Positions 1-10,826 of a DNA stretch of 61,794 bases are shown in pieces. The position numbers were made by a program, and so were the translations under genes. Source of the stretch: Actinomadura sp. 6K520 (GTDB lineage Bacteria; Actinomycetota; Actinomycetes; Streptosporangiales; Streptosporangiaceae); the NCBI RefSeq assembly GCF_004349245.1, contig NZ_SMLC01000026.1:1-61794 (forward strand), written 5' to 3'. The notes beneath the pieces were generated by a model that had not been told where the DNA came from, made no database searches, and worked only from the letters and a program-made list of their open reading frames with translations. Numbering within the stretch: the first letter of the stretch is position 1; each line of letters starts with the position of its first letter.

Positions 1-1567
1 CCCCCGGGCCCTCCCGGGCGATCCGTTCACCCTCGGCGTCGCCTCCGGCGACCCCGACCCCGACGGGTTCGTCCTCTGGACGAGGCTGGCGCCGAACCCC
101 CTCGCCGAAGACGGCCTCGGCGGGATGCCGAACCGGACCGTCCCCGTGCGGTGGGAGGTCTCGTCCGACGAACGCTTCCGCCGCATCGAACGGCGCGGCA
201 CCGCCGCCGCCCGCCCCGGCGCCGCCCACTCCGTCCACGTCGAGCTGAACGGCCTGCGCCCCGGCCGCGACTACTGGTACCGCTTCCGCACCGGCGACCA
301 CGTGTCCCCCGCCGGACGGGCGCGCACCGCCCCGCACCCCGCCACCTTCGGGCCCGCCCTCGTGATGGGCTTCGCCTCGTGCTCCCAGTACGAGCACGGA
401 TACTTCACGGCCTACCGGCGGCTGGCGGAGGAGCACCCCGACCTCATCCTGCACCTTGGCGACTACCAGTACGAGTACAGGAAGGGCGTCTACAACAGCC
501 CCGGCGGCAACGTCCGCGACCACGAGGGCCCCGAGACGGTCACGCTGGCGAACTACCGGCAGCGGCACGCCCAGTACAAGTCCGACCGCGACCTCCAGGC
601 CGCCCACGAGGCCGCGCCGTGGCTCGTCGTGTTCGACGACCACGAGATCGAGAACAACTGGGCCGCCGACGTCCCCGAGAACAACTCCGACACCCCGTCC
701 CACGAGGCGTTCCGCGCCCGCCGCGCCGCCGCGTTCCAGGCGTACTACGAGAACATGCCGCTGCGCCGCCGGTCCCTCCCGAAGGGCCCCGGCATGCAGC
801 TCTACCGGCGGGTCGGGTGGGGGCGGCTCGCCAACTTCCACATGCTGGACACGCGCCAGTTCCGGGACGACCAGGGCTGCGGCGACGGGTACAAGGACTG
901 CCCGGAGGCCGCCGACCCCGCGCGCTCCATCACCGGCGACCGGCAGGAGGAGTGGCTGCTCGACGGCTTCCGCCGCTCGCGCGCCCGCTGGGACGTCATC
1001 GGCCAGCAGGTGTTCTTCGCGCAGCGCGACAACACCGAAGGCCCCGTCAAGAAGACCTCGATGGACGCGTGGGACGGCTACGCCGCGTCCCGCGACCGGA
1101 TCACCCAGGGGTGGCTCGACGCCGGGGTGCGCAACCCGGTCGTGCTCACCGGCGACGTCCACGCCCACTGGGCGAGCGACCTGAAGGCCGACTACGACGA
1201 CCCGGACTCCAGGACGGTCGGCTCCGAGCTGGTGTGCTCGTCCATCAGCAGCACCGGTGACGGCCAGGACTCCGACCCCGCCGACCATCCCTTCCTCAGG
1301 ATCAACCCGCACCTGCGCTTCTACAACAACCAGCGCGGCTACGTGATCACCAGGATCGGCAGGGAGGAGCTGAAGGCGGACTTCACGACGCTGCGCGAAG
1401 TCCGGACGCCCGGCGCCGAGGCTTCCGTCAAGGCGACGTTCGTCATCGAGGACCGTGTCCCCGGCGTCAACCAGACCTACCTGCGTCCCCACGTCGCGGC
1501 GAAGACATCGGCGCCATCGGACCAGGAGATCATCCGGCGGACCATCGAGAACGAGACCCAGCCCTAG
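1..1567 (+). CDS. phoD: PhoD-like alkaline phosphatase/phosphodiesterase, 5' truncated by window edge
   Basis: The reading frame is open from base 2, before the first ATG at 125. The upstream codons already encode the conserved PhoD start 'FTLGVASGDPDPDGFVLWTR', so the gene begins outside the window and its export signal is not visible. Metal-site and core motifs are present: 'FASCSQYEHGYF', 'LILHLGDYQYEY', 'FDDHEIENNW' and 'LTGDVHAHWASDL', in the order expected for a secreted PhoD phosphatase that hydrolyses phosphomonoesters or diesters outside the cytoplasm. About 521 residues are visible, consistent with a nearly complete protein. It ends with TAG and converges on the ligase gene across a strong hairpin. 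Substrate and Tat export are inferred from the family only. Confidence 0.93.
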   Translation, partial: PRALPGDPFTLGVASGDPDPDGFVLWTRLAPNPLAEDGLGGMPNRTVPVRWEVSSDERFRRIERRGTAAARPGAAHSVHVELNGLRPGRDYWYRFRTGDHVSPAGRARTAPHPATFGPALVMGFASCSQYEHGYFTAYRRLAEEHPDLILHLGDYQYEYRKGVYNSPGGNVRDHEGPETVTLANYRQRHAQYKSDRDLQAAHEAAPWLVVFDDHEIENNWAADVPENNSDTPSHEAFRARRAAAFQAYYENMPLRRRSLPKGPGMQLYRRVGWGRLANFHMLDTRQFRDDQGCGDGYKDCPEAADPARSITGDRQEEWLLDGFRRSRARWDVIGQQVFFAQRDNTEGPVKKTSMDAWDGYAASRDRITQGWLDAGVRNPVVLTGDVHAHWASDLKADYDDPDSRTVGSELVCSSISSTGDGQDSDPADHPFLRINPHLRFYNNQRGYVITRIGREELKADFTTLREVRTPGAEASVKATFVIEDRVPGVNQTYLRPHVAAKTSAPSDQEIIRRTIENETQP

Positions 1568-1590
1568 AAGACCCCGCCCTGACGCCCCGT

Positions 1591-1617
1591 GGCCGGGACG
1601 CGCGCCGCGTCCCGGCC
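1591..1617. terminator. Bidirectional hairpin terminator between convergent genes
   Basis: A perfect 12-bp inverted repeat (GGCCGGGACGCG / CGCGTCCCGGCC) with a 3-nt loop lies between the stops of the phosphatase and the ligase. There is no T-tract, which is normal for high-G+C actinomycetes. Confidence 0.7.
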
Positions 1618-1624
1618 CCGCGGC

Positions 1625-2716
1625 TCAGCGGTCGGCGCGGGGGCTTGTCGCCTGGCCGGCGAGGATGTCGTTCAGGTCGTACGCGACCGGTACTTCGAGC
1701 TGCTCGTACGTGCACGACTCGGGTGTCCGGTCGGGGCGCCAGTTGCGGAAGCGGGCGGTGTGCCGGATCCGCTCGCCCTCCATTCCCTCGTAGGCCACCT
1801 CCACGACCAGCTCGGGACGCAGCGGCACCCAGCTGAGGTCCTTCTTGCCGGTCCAGCGGGAGATGGCGCCGGGCATGCGGTCGACGGTCGCCTCGGTCTG
1901 GGCGGCCCACTCCGCCCACGGGTGCTCGTCCAGATCCCGCAGCCGGTACGGCTCCAGCTCCTCGACCAGCTCGGCGCGCCGCTTCATCGTGAAGGACGCC
2001 GCCACCCCGACATGCTGGAGCTTCCCCGCGGAGTTGTAGAGGCCCAGCAGCAGCGACCCGACGATCGGGCCGGACTTGTGCCAGCGGAAGCCGGCCACCA
2101 CGCAGTCGCAGGTCCGCTCGTGCTTGACCTTGAACAGGACGCGCTTGTCCGGCTCGTACACGGTGTCGCGCGGCTTGGCGATGACGCCGTCGAGCCCCGC
2201 GCCCTCGAACTCCTCGAACCAGCGCAGCGCCAGGTCGTAGGAGTCGGACACCGGCGTCACGTGGATCGGCGGGTTGACCCCCGACAACGCGCCGACCAGG
2301 CGTAGCCGCCGCTCGCCCAGCGGAACCTCCAGCAGCGACTCGTCGCCGAGGGCCAGCAGGTCGAACGCGATGAACGACGCCGGGGTCTCCTCCGACAGCA
2401 GCTTGATCCGCGACGCGGCCGGGTGGATGCGCTGCTGGAGCCCGTCGAAGTCGAGGCGGTTCCCCTTCGGCAGGACGATCTCCCCGTCGACCACGCACCG
2501 CTCGGGCAGCTCGCGCTTCGCCGCCTCGACCAGCTCGGGGAAGTACCGGGTGAGCGGCTTTCTGCCGCGGCTGGACAGCTCCACCTCGTCGCCGTCGCGG
2601 AAGACGATGCAGCGGAAGCCGTCCCACTTCGGCTCGTACAGCAGGTCGCCCTTGGGCATGCTCTTGACCGCCTTGGCCAGCATCGGCGGCAGCGGCGGGC
2701 TGATCGGCAGATCCAT
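1625..2716 (-). CDS. ligC: ATP-dependent DNA ligase, LigC type
   Basis: A 363-aa protein. The nucleotidyltransferase motif I 'EPKWDGFR' carries the adenylated lysine at about residue 30, followed by 'SSRGRKPLTRYFPEL', 'VVDGEIVLP', 'FIAFDLLALG', 'GLDGVIAKP' and 'RVLFKVKHERTCDCVVAGF', which is motif V running into the OB fold. The length matches single-module actinobacterial LigC, with no polymerase or nuclease domain as in LigD. Such ligases seal nicks in repair; a Ku or NHEJ role is not supported by the neighbours. I chose the ATG at 2716 because 'MDLPISPPLPPMLAKA' is the natural family start; an in-frame extension to 2830 would run through the start of the divergent reductase gene. Confidence 0.92.
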   Translation of the reverse strand: MDLPISPPLPPMLAKAVKSMPKGDLLYEPKWDGFRCIVFRDGDEVELSSRGRKPLTRYFPELVEAAKRELPERCVVDGEIVLPKGNRLDFDGLQQRIHPAASRIKLLSEETPASFIAFDLLALGDESLLEVPLGERRLRLVGALSGVNPPIHVTPVSDSYDLALRWFEEFEGAGLDGVIAKPRDTVYEPDKRVLFKVKHERTCDCVVAGFRWHKSGPIVGSLLLGLYNSAGKLQHVGVAASFTMKRRAELVEELEPYRLRDLDEHPWAEWAAQTEATVDRMPGAISRWTGKKDLSWVPLRPELVVEVAYEGMEGERIRHTARFRNWRPDRTPESCTYEQLEVPVAYDLNDILAGQATSPRADR

Positions 2717-2779
2717 CCCCCCATCTTGCGCCCCGGCACCGACAAAAGGACATCCCGGGTCCGCAAAACGGCCATTGGA

Positions 2780-2785
2780 TAACCT
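2780..2785 (+). promoter_or_regulatory. Putative -10 box (TAACCT) of a leaderless promoter
   Basis: TAACCT fits TANNNT and ends exactly 7 nt before the ATG at 2793, which has no Shine-Dalgarno sequence. A leaderless transcript is inferred. Confidence 0.5.
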
Positions 2786-2792
2786 GCAGGTC

Positions 2793-3494
2793 ATGCGCCG
2801 TCTGCTGCCCGAGCCCGCCGCCGATGGCATCGACCCCTACGACGCCTACGCGGACGCGCCCGGCCTGCGCGTCGGCATGGTGATGAGCGCCGACGGCTCC
2901 GCCACCGACGCGGACGGCTGGACGGACGCGCTCGGCGGCGACGCCGACTTCCGCGTGTTCCGGACCCTGCGCGCTCTCGCCGACGCGATCCTCGTGGGGG
3001 CCGCGACCGTCCGCACAGGACGGCTCGGACCCGCTCGCCTACGCAAGGATCTGCGCGCGCGCCGCGGCGGCCCGCCCGCCCCCATCGTCGTGGTGAGTCG
3101 TTCCCTGGAGCTCGACTGGACGCTTCCCCTGTTCACCGAAGCCGAGACGCCGACCATCGTTGTGACATCACGCAGCGCCCGGAAAGGGGTTCCCGGCCAT
3201 CTCCAGGTGGTCGATGCGGGGGAGGATGAGGTCAACCTGCCCAAGGCTGTGAAGACGCTGCGTGAAGACCACGGATACGGGCATCTTCTGTGCGAGGGAG
3301 GTCCAGCCCTGGCGGCGGCGCTGATTCGCGCTTCCCTCGTGGACGAACTCTGCCTCAACATCGCGCCGACTCTCCTCGGGTCCACCCGCCATACCCGCCT
3401 CCTGGAGGGCCTGGACACCGAGGCCGCACTCGACTTGGCCGCCCTCTACCTGGATGAGGGCGTGCTGTTCACCCGCTACAGGCTGCGGGTGTAA
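2793..3494 (+). CDS. RibD C-terminal (pyrimidine reductase) family protein
   Basis: A 233-aa stand-alone RibD_C/DHFR-like reductase. Family signatures are 'GLRVGMVMSADGSATD', 'ADAILVGAATVRTGRLGP', 'PIVVVSRSLELDW', 'GHLLCEGGPALAAALIRASL' and 'VDELCLNIAPTLLG'. In riboflavin synthesis this fold reduces the ribosyl-aminopyrimidine with NADPH; no deaminase domain is fused here and no other rib genes are nearby, so the substrate is uncertain. The ATG at 2793 follows a probable -10 box by 7 nt. The gene overlaps tail-to-tail by 19 bp with a second member of the same family on the other strand, an old inverted duplication or a paired arrangement. Confidence 0.88.
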   Translation: MRRLLPEPAADGIDPYDAYADAPGLRVGMVMSADGSATDADGWTDALGGDADFRVFRTLRALADAILVGAATVRTGRLGPARLRKDLRARRGGPPAPIVVVSRSLELDWTLPLFTEAETPTIVVTSRSARKGVPGHLQVVDAGEDEVNLPKAVKTLREDHGYGHLLCEGGPALAAALIRASLVDELCLNIAPTLLGSTRHTRLLEGLDTEAALDLAALYLDEGVLFTRYRLRV

Positions 3495-4195
3495 CGCAGG
3501 AAGAGGAAGTCCTCGTCCTGCAGGGCGTGGGCGAGGGTCAGCTCCGGAGGGACGGGCAGGGGCGGCCCGTCCAGGATCCGTGTCGGGTGGCCGGCGAGCA
3601 GGAGCGGGCTCAGCGTGAGGCACAGCTCGTCCAGCAGGCCGGCCGCCACCACCTGTGCGAGGACGCCCGGACCGCCCTCGCACAGGAGGCGCCTGTGTCC
3701 GCGTGCCTTGAGCTCCCCGACGGCGGCGGCGAAATCGAGGGTGTCCCTCCCGGCGACGATGACGTCGGCGCGTGCCCGCGCGGCCTCCAGGCGTGCCGGG
3801 TCGGCGGCCGCCGTGGTCAGCACGATCGTCCGGGCCTTGGCCTCGGTGAAGACCGGCGCGTCGAAGTCCAGGTCGAGCGTGCGGGAGACGATCGCCAGCG
3901 GCGGGACGGGGGACCGCCCCGCGCGGACGCCGTCCCACCCCTCGCTCGGCTTCACCGGCCCGTATCCCTCGGTGCGGACGGTGCCCGCACCGACGATGAC
4001 CACGTCGGCGAGCCCGCGCAGCAGCAGGAACAGGTGGCGGTCGGCCGGGTTGCCGAGGCCGCCGCTGCGCGCGTCGCGCTGCGCCGCCCCGTCCAGGCTG
4101 GCGACCATGTTGGCCCGCAGCCACACGCCGCCGGGCGGATAGGCGTAGCTCTCGGCGAGGTCGGCGTCGCCGGGCTCCGGGGAAAGGATCCGCAT
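3476..4195 (-). CDS. RibD C-terminal (pyrimidine reductase) family protein, second copy
   Basis: A 239-aa RibD_C-fold reductase: 'GGVWLRANMVASLDGAAQRD', 'LADVVIVGAGTVRTEGYGP', 'LAIVSRTLDLDF', 'HRRLLCEGGPGVLAQVVAAG' and 'LDELCLTLSPLLLAG'. It is clearly homologous to the convergent neighbour but too divergent to be a recent copy. NADPH-dependent reduction of a riboflavin-pathway or similar intermediate is the family inference. The ATG at 4195 (MRILSPEPG) is preferred; upstream in-frame codons up to 4252 are not family-like. Its last 19 bases overlap the 3' end of the plus-strand paralogue, so the two stops lie inside each other's coding sequence. Confidence 0.88.
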   Translation of the reverse strand: MRILSPEPGDADLAESYAYPPGGVWLRANMVASLDGAAQRDARSGGLGNPADRHLFLLLRGLADVVIVGAGTVRTEGYGPVKPSEGWDGVRAGRSPVPPLAIVSRTLDLDFDAPVFTEAKARTIVLTTAAADPARLEAARARADVIVAGRDTLDFAAAVGELKARGHRRLLCEGGPGVLAQVVAAGLLDELCLTLSPLLLAGHPTRILDGPPLPVPPELTLAHALQDEDFLFLRYTRSL

Positions 4196-4343
4196 GGCCC
4201 CCCAAGCTACGCGACGCCCAGAAACCGGCGCGGACGGCGTCCCATGCACCAATCTTCACGAATCCGTCACCCCGGAAGTATCGGGAGGCGACACTTATTG
4301 GCCGGGGATGGGGAACGCGGATGTTCATCGAAGGGAGCGGGGG

Positions 4344-4741
4344 GTGGAGTTCGCCGCGCTGGGCGCCTGGGTGGTGGCCTCGGTGGGAGGCGGCCATCTG
4401 CTGGTCAACTGGCTGGCGAAGGGGGGACCGCCGGCCAAGGTGACGCGGTTCCCCGCCCTGGTCGTGGCGGGGCATCCGCTCCTCGGCGTCGCCGGGCTGG
4501 CCGCCTGGATCGCCTACCTGGCCACCGCGCGGGCCGCGTACGTATGGCTCGCCCTCGCCGCGCTGCTGGTCGTCACCTTCCAGGGCTTCATGCTGTTCAC
4601 CCGCTGGCTCGTCGGACGCGGCGGCCGGCACGCCCGCGGCGCCGACCAGCGGTTCCCCGCCGCGGCCGTCGCCGTGCACTCCGCCGTCGCGGCCGCCACG
4701 TTCGTCCTGGTCCTGCTGAGCGCCATCGAGGTGACCCGCGG

Positions 4742-4745
<4 letters not shown>
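4344..4745 (+). CDS. Small membrane protein, about four transmembrane helices, unknown function
   Basis: A 133-aa protein with four hydrophobic segments: near residues 3-23, two adjacent ones around 35-55 and 58-85, and a C-terminal one in 'VHSAVAAATFVLVLLSAIEV'. I chose the GTG at 4344 because a GGGAG Shine-Dalgarno sits 6 nt upstream; an in-frame ATG further upstream has no ribosome site. No family is recognised. Its TAG stop shares the CTAG tetranucleotide at 4742-4745 with the stop of the convergent glgX gene. Nothing in the sequence indicates a substrate. Confidence 0.72.
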
Positions 4746-6835
<2,090 letters not shown>

Positions 6836-6973
6836 GTTCCAACTCCTCCGCCGGTCCGTCCTGGCCCGTCGATTGTGGCCTACCCACCGTCCGCCAGCCC
6901 CCACCCGCCACCATCCAGCAGACGAGCTTCGCTCGGCGACCGTCTGCCGGCCCTTACGCGCCACACCAGGGTG

Positions 6974-7555
6974 TCATGCCGCCGCGCGGGGGAGGCGCCA
7001 GACGTCCTCGCCGTCGGCCGTGGTGTCGCCGGTGCGGTGCAGGCCGAGCTTGGCGGCGACGGCCGCGGAGGGCCGGTTGTCCGGGTGGACGGTGGCGACG
7101 ATGTCGTGGACGCCGTGGGCGAGCAGCCAGCCGAGCAGGGCGCGGCCGGCCTCGGTGGCGAAGCCGAAGCCCTGGTAGGGCATCCCGATGACCCAGGCGA
7201 CGGACGCGACCTGGCGCGGCGGACCCGGCGTCACCGTCGAGCCGGTCGCCGCGGGCGCCACGGCGAACCCGGGCGGCGCGGGCGTGACGGTCGCCTGGAC
7301 GTAGCCGACGGCCTGCCCGTCGCGGACCCGGCGGACGATCCAGTTCAGCCAGCACTCCTGGTGGAACGGCGCGGGCCCGGCGACCAGGTGGGCGTAGCGG
7401 GCGCGCAGCTCGTCCCGGCCGAGGGGCGCGCCGCCGATGTAGCGGTGCAGGCGCCGGTCGTCCAGGACCGGGGCCATCTCGTCGGCGTGGTGGACCGCCA
7501 GCGGTTCCAGGACGAGGCGCTGGGTCCCGATGGTCTCGGCGAGCGGCCCGTACAC
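6974..7555 (-). CDS. GNAT-family N-acetyltransferase (RimJ/RimL-like)
   Basis: A 193-aa protein starting at GTG 7555. The opening 'TQRLVLEPLAVHHADEMAPV' is typical of RimJ/RimL-type GNAT enzymes. The acetyl-CoA loop region is 'VASVAWVIGMPYQGFGFATE', followed by 'VHDIVATVHPDNRPSAAVAA' with the characteristic N-x-x-S-x-x-V/A helix. It probably acetylates an amine on a protein N-terminus or a small molecule. It sits upstream of glgX in the same direction, separated by about 140 bp, so co-transcription is unlikely. No substrate can be assigned from sequence. Confidence 0.88.
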   Translation of the reverse strand: MYGPLAETIGTQRLVLEPLAVHHADEMAPVLDDRRLHRYIGGAPLGRDELRARYAHLVAGPAPFHQECWLNWIVRRVRDGQAVGYVQATVTPAPPGFAVAPAATGSTVTPGPPRQVASVAWVIGMPYQGFGFATEAGRALLGWLLAHGVHDIVATVHPDNRPSAAVAAKLGLHRTGDTTADGEDVWRLPRAAA

Positions 7556-7580
7556 CCCGCCGATGGTAGGCCCATGACCG

Positions 7581-8129
7581 TCAGAGCCGCCGTGTCCACA
7601 CCCCGGCGGAGTGCTGTTTCGGGTCGAGCCACAGCCACGGCTGGGAGTGGCGGAAGGGCAGGTCGGTGCCGGGCTGCCAGGGGAACAGGCCGGCGCCGTT
7701 GGGCCAGACGACCTGGAGCATCGGCAGCGGAGGCCGGCGGTAGAACGCGACGGCGCCGCCGAACAGCCCGTCGTACCAGCGCGGGTCGATCTCCCGGAAC
7801 GCGGCCGCCTGCCCGCGGACGACGCCGTCGCGGCGCTCCCCGTCCGCCGGGACGCGCCCCTCGGCGGTGTGCCGCCCGAGGGTGTTGAGGATCTCCTCGG
7901 TCTCGTAGACGTCGCGGCCGAACATCGCCAGCTCGGGCGCGCGGTGGCTGTGCCAGAGGCCGACCGTGTACGCCCACCCGGGCCGGTCGCCGTCCGCGTG
8001 GACGAGGACGACGCTCCACCCGTACTGCGTCACGTGCACGATGGTGCGGAGCTGGAAGTTGTCCAGCCGGTCCCGGTCCCCGTGGTCACGGCAGATCACG
8101 CACGTGCACGAGGGGCCATCGCCGGACAT
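7581..8129 (-). CDS. DUF4262 domain protein
   Basis: A 182-aa protein. The N-terminus 'SCTCVICRDHGD' holds a C-x-C-x-x-C cluster. It is followed by the DUF4262 core: 'GWSVVLVHADGDRPGWAYTV' and 'GLWHSHRAPELAMFG', then 'WPNGAGLFPWQPG'. The family is widespread in actinomycetes and its biochemical role is unknown. The ATG at 8129 is chosen because the DUF4262 core starts there and a TAAACT -10 box lies exactly 7 nt upstream; the open frame extends to 8273 without family-like sequence. The gene stands alone, 26 bp upstream of the GNAT gene on the same strand, so read-through into that gene is possible. Confidence 0.82.
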   Translation of the reverse strand: MSGDGPSCTCVICRDHGDRDRLDNFQLRTIVHVTQYGWSVVLVHADGDRPGWAYTVGLWHSHRAPELAMFGRDVYETEEILNTLGRHTAEGRVPADGERRDGVVRGQAAAFREIDPRWYDGLFGGAVAFYRRPPLPMLQVVWPNGAGLFPWQPGTDLPFRHSQPWLWLDPKQHSAGVWTRRL

Positions 8130-8136
8130 GGTTATC

Positions 8137-8142
8137 AGTTTA
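8137..8142 (-). promoter_or_regulatory. Putative -10 box (TAAACT) of a leaderless promoter
   Basis: Read on the minus strand, TAAACT ends 7 nt before the ATG at 8129 and there is no Shine-Dalgarno. Confidence 0.5.
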
Positions 8143-8332
8143 CGAGCTATTGACCTTCGGTATCGCACCGGGCGCGGCACGTCACGAACGCTCGCGGATG
8201 CGCCGAGCGGCCCCCGCGGACGACCGGGCCGGGCAGTCGAGTACTTCCAGGCGGTCATCTCGACAACTCGCACACCTCGGGCCCGCCGCGCGGCAGGGTG
8301 CGGACGGGCCCGGGGGTGGTGGTGTTTCAGGA

Positions 8333-9622
8333 TCAGCCGGGCCGGAACGCGAACACATCTCCCGTGATGGTCGGCACGAGGACGGTTCCGTCCGGGGCGA
8401 CGGTCGTGCCGACGGAGAAGATGGTCAAGCCCGGTATCCGCTCCCGGTCGAGTACGGCGCCGGTCGCGGTGTCGACCACGACGAGATCGTTGCCGAGCGT
8501 CGCCGACACCGTCGCGTAGGCGACCCCTCCCGCGGCCTGTGTCGGGAGGCCGCGGTTGACCAGCCCTCCCTTCGTCCAGACCCGCTGGGCCCTGTCGCCC
8601 ATGTCCCTGATCGCCATCAGGCCGCCGTCTCCGCCGCCCGCCGGCATGATCAGGCCGTCGGGGGACGTCGACGGACTGCCGCCGGCCGCGTAGCCGGTGT
8701 CATGGCTCCAGATCGTGGCGCCGGTCGCGGCGTCCAGCGCGTGGATTCCTCCTTCGTTGTCGCCGACATAGAGGCGCGATCCGTCCGGTGACAGGTCCGG
8801 GCTCGTCGCGCTCCCGCCGGGCAGGGACTGGTTCCTCCACAGTGGCCGGAGCGACGGGCCGTCTCCCTCGGTCAACTGCATCGCCCGTATGTCGGCGGCC
8901 GGGGCGCCCTTGTCCCAGAAGGTGAAGAAGAAGCGTCCGGTGGCGAGGTCGACCGCGAGCGTGTTGGAGGACGGGCATTCCTCCGTGCCCCGCATGCAGG
9001 CCCGTGTGTCGTCGGTGTCGGGCGCGCCTGGAATGAGCTCCACGGGCGGAAGGACGGGCTCGCCGGTGTTGCGGTCCAGCACGTAGATGCGTCCGATGTG
9101 GGTGATGAAGAGGAGATTGCCGGAGGGGGTGAACTGTGCGGAGAGCGGCGTGCCGACGATGGGCGTCTCCCAGCGGAGGCTTCCATCGGCGGCAAAGGAG
9201 TGCATCGCCTCGCCGTCGGCCAGATAGATGTGCCCCTCCCGGTCCAGAAGGGCGGAGGACGCGATGGCCTCGGCATCGACCGCACTGGAGCACCAGATCG
9301 TGCTTCCGGTGGCCCCGTCGAGGGCGTGCAGGTGGCATCCCGTGCCGTTCGTGGTCACAAAGACGCGCCCGGCAGCATCGTTCGTCGCGCCCAGGTAGAT
9401 GCTGCCCGAGAAGCTGCGCTGCCACGCCAGGGTCAGGTTTCTCGCGCCGCTGACCGGCGAGTGGTCGGAGTTCCTCGCATCCGCGTGGGCGGTGGACCAG
9501 CCCGTTCCGTAGACCGACGCCGGCCCTGTCACCGCACGAGCCGGATCGGGTGGCGAGGACGCGGCCACGGAGACGAGCAGCAGGAGCGCGAGAACCGTTC
9601 CGCCGAGGTGCTTGGCCGACAT
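8333..9622 (-). CDS. Secreted PQQ/WD-like beta-propeller protein
   Basis: A 429-aa protein. The N-terminus 'MSAKHLGGTVLALLLLVSVA' is a signal peptide. The rest is a series of beta-propeller blades of the PQQ-enzyme repeat type, each carrying variants of 'LDAATGATIWSHDTG', 'LDGATGSTIWC', 'LDRNTGEPVL' and 'VDTATGAVLDRERI'. Such proteins are extracellular scaffolds or catalytic domains; no PQQ-binding residues can be assigned. The ATG at 9622 follows the hydrolase stop by one base (TGACATG), so translation is coupled and the two exported proteins probably act together. Confidence 0.85.
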   Translation of the reverse strand: MSAKHLGGTVLALLLLVSVAASSPPDPARAVTGPASVYGTGWSTAHADARNSDHSPVSGARNLTLAWQRSFSGSIYLGATNDAAGRVFVTTNGTGCHLHALDGATGSTIWCSSAVDAEAIASSALLDREGHIYLADGEAMHSFAADGSLRWETPIVGTPLSAQFTPSGNLLFITHIGRIYVLDRNTGEPVLPPVELIPGAPDTDDTRACMRGTEECPSSNTLAVDLATGRFFFTFWDKGAPAADIRAMQLTEGDGPSLRPLWRNQSLPGGSATSPDLSPDGSRLYVGDNEGGIHALDAATGATIWSHDTGYAAGGSPSTSPDGLIMPAGGGDGGLMAIRDMGDRAQRVWTKGGLVNRGLPTQAAGGVAYATVSATLGNDLVVVDTATGAVLDRERIPGLTIFSVGTTVAPDGTVLVPTITGDVFAFRPG

Positions 9623-9623
9623 G

Positions 9624-10682
9624 TCAGCAGCCCTTTGCGCCGCTGCCGGCGGGGCAGGCGGGCTTGGCGGTCGAGACCGCCAGCGGCCGGACCGGCACAC
9701 CGTCGCTCCACGTGCCGAGCGAGGTCTGCTGCGCGGTGTTCCCCAGCGCGTGGTCGCAGTGGGTGCCGTAGACCGAGCAGTCGCGCAGGGCGTCGCCGAG
9801 CTTCCAGAGGCCGCGCCAGTCGAGCGCGTCCAGCACGGACTGGCCGTTGTTGCTCGTCGGCACGCGGTGGTCGGCGGTGAGGGCGGGTGCGCCGTGCGCG
9901 TCGCTGAACATCCACAGGTAGTTGCGGTTGGCGGCCGGGATGTGCCCGGTCAGGCCCCAGAGCGCGTCGCAGCCGGTCCGGCCGGTCGTGGTGTCCTCGT
10001 CCGCGACCACGCAGCCGATCTTGGTCGTGGCCGGGATGCCGGCCAGGGACGCGTCGATGGTCCGGTCGTAGGGCATGGCGAACAGGATCGCCCTCGGGCG
10101 GGGCAGTGACTCCGCCGACCAGCGGGCGGCGATGTTGGCGCTGGTCGGCCCGCCGTAGGAGTGGGCGATGAGCGTCATGCCCAGCGAGGTGTCGGGCCTC
10201 ATGGGCGCGTCGTCGGAGTATCCGGCCAGCGCGTGCTTGATGGAGTGGATGGCGTTGGACGCGAACTCCCGCGGCGGCGTCAGCGCGCTCGTCTGGTAGC
10301 GCGGGAAGACGACCACGTTGCCCTTGCGCGCGAGATGGGCGATCCAGTCCTGGTAGTACTCGGGGTCGTCGCCGAGCCACCCGTGCACCAGGACGACCAG
10401 CGGCGCGGTCGAGGGGGCGGGTCCGCCGCCCTGCCACCCGGAGGGCTCGTAGACCCAGTAGTCCTTGGTGCGGTCGGGGAAGGTGACGCTGCGGACGGTG
10501 GAACCCGACCACGGGTAGTCCGCGCCGCCGGGGCCGGCCGCGGGCTGCGGTGGCGGTGCGGCCTCCGCCGCCAGCGCGCCGGGGGCCAGGCCGACGAGCA
10601 TGGCGACCGCAGTGATCAGGATGAGGATCGGACCTCTGATCGCCGTCGTCTTCGGACTCGTTTCTCGTAGCGGATAATCCAT
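9624..10682 (-). CDS. Secreted alpha/beta hydrolase
   Basis: A 352-aa protein. Residues 1-40 form a signal peptide (basic start, then 'GPILILITAVAMLVGLAPGA', then an A-x-A cleavage region). The alpha/beta hydrolase fold follows: oxyanion-hole region 'LVVLVHGWLGDDPEYYQDWI', nucleophile elbow 'LIAHSYGGPTS' (serine in A-H-S-Y-G) and a late 'DALRDCSVYGTHCDHALG' segment with cysteines suited to extracellular disulphides. It is likely an esterase, lipase or polyester-type hydrolase; the substrate is unknown. The ATG at 10682 has GAGGAGG 8 nt upstream. It is the first gene of a two-gene operon with the beta-propeller protein. Confidence 0.87.
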   Translation of the reverse strand: MDYPLRETSPKTTAIRGPILILITAVAMLVGLAPGALAAEAAPPPQPAAGPGGADYPWSGSTVRSVTFPDRTKDYWVYEPSGWQGGGPAPSTAPLVVLVHGWLGDDPEYYQDWIAHLARKGNVVVFPRYQTSALTPPREFASNAIHSIKHALAGYSDDAPMRPDTSLGMTLIAHSYGGPTSANIAARWSAESLPRPRAILFAMPYDRTIDASLAGIPATTKIGCVVADEDTTTGRTGCDALWGLTGHIPAANRNYLWMFSDAHGAPALTADHRVPTSNNGQSVLDALDWRGLWKLGDALRDCSVYGTHCDHALGNTAQQTSLGTWSDGVPVRPLAVSTAKPACPAGSGAKGC

Positions 10683-10826
10683 CTGACTGCCTCCTCGGGG
10701 GTGGGCCTGCCTGGAGCCCGATGCCTTCCAGGCAGGGCGAGATGGGCCGGCACGCCGTGCAGCGTGCGGGCGGGCGATGGATCGGAGACGGGTGTGCGGA
10801 CCTATGTGCTGGGCAGGTGGGCGGGG

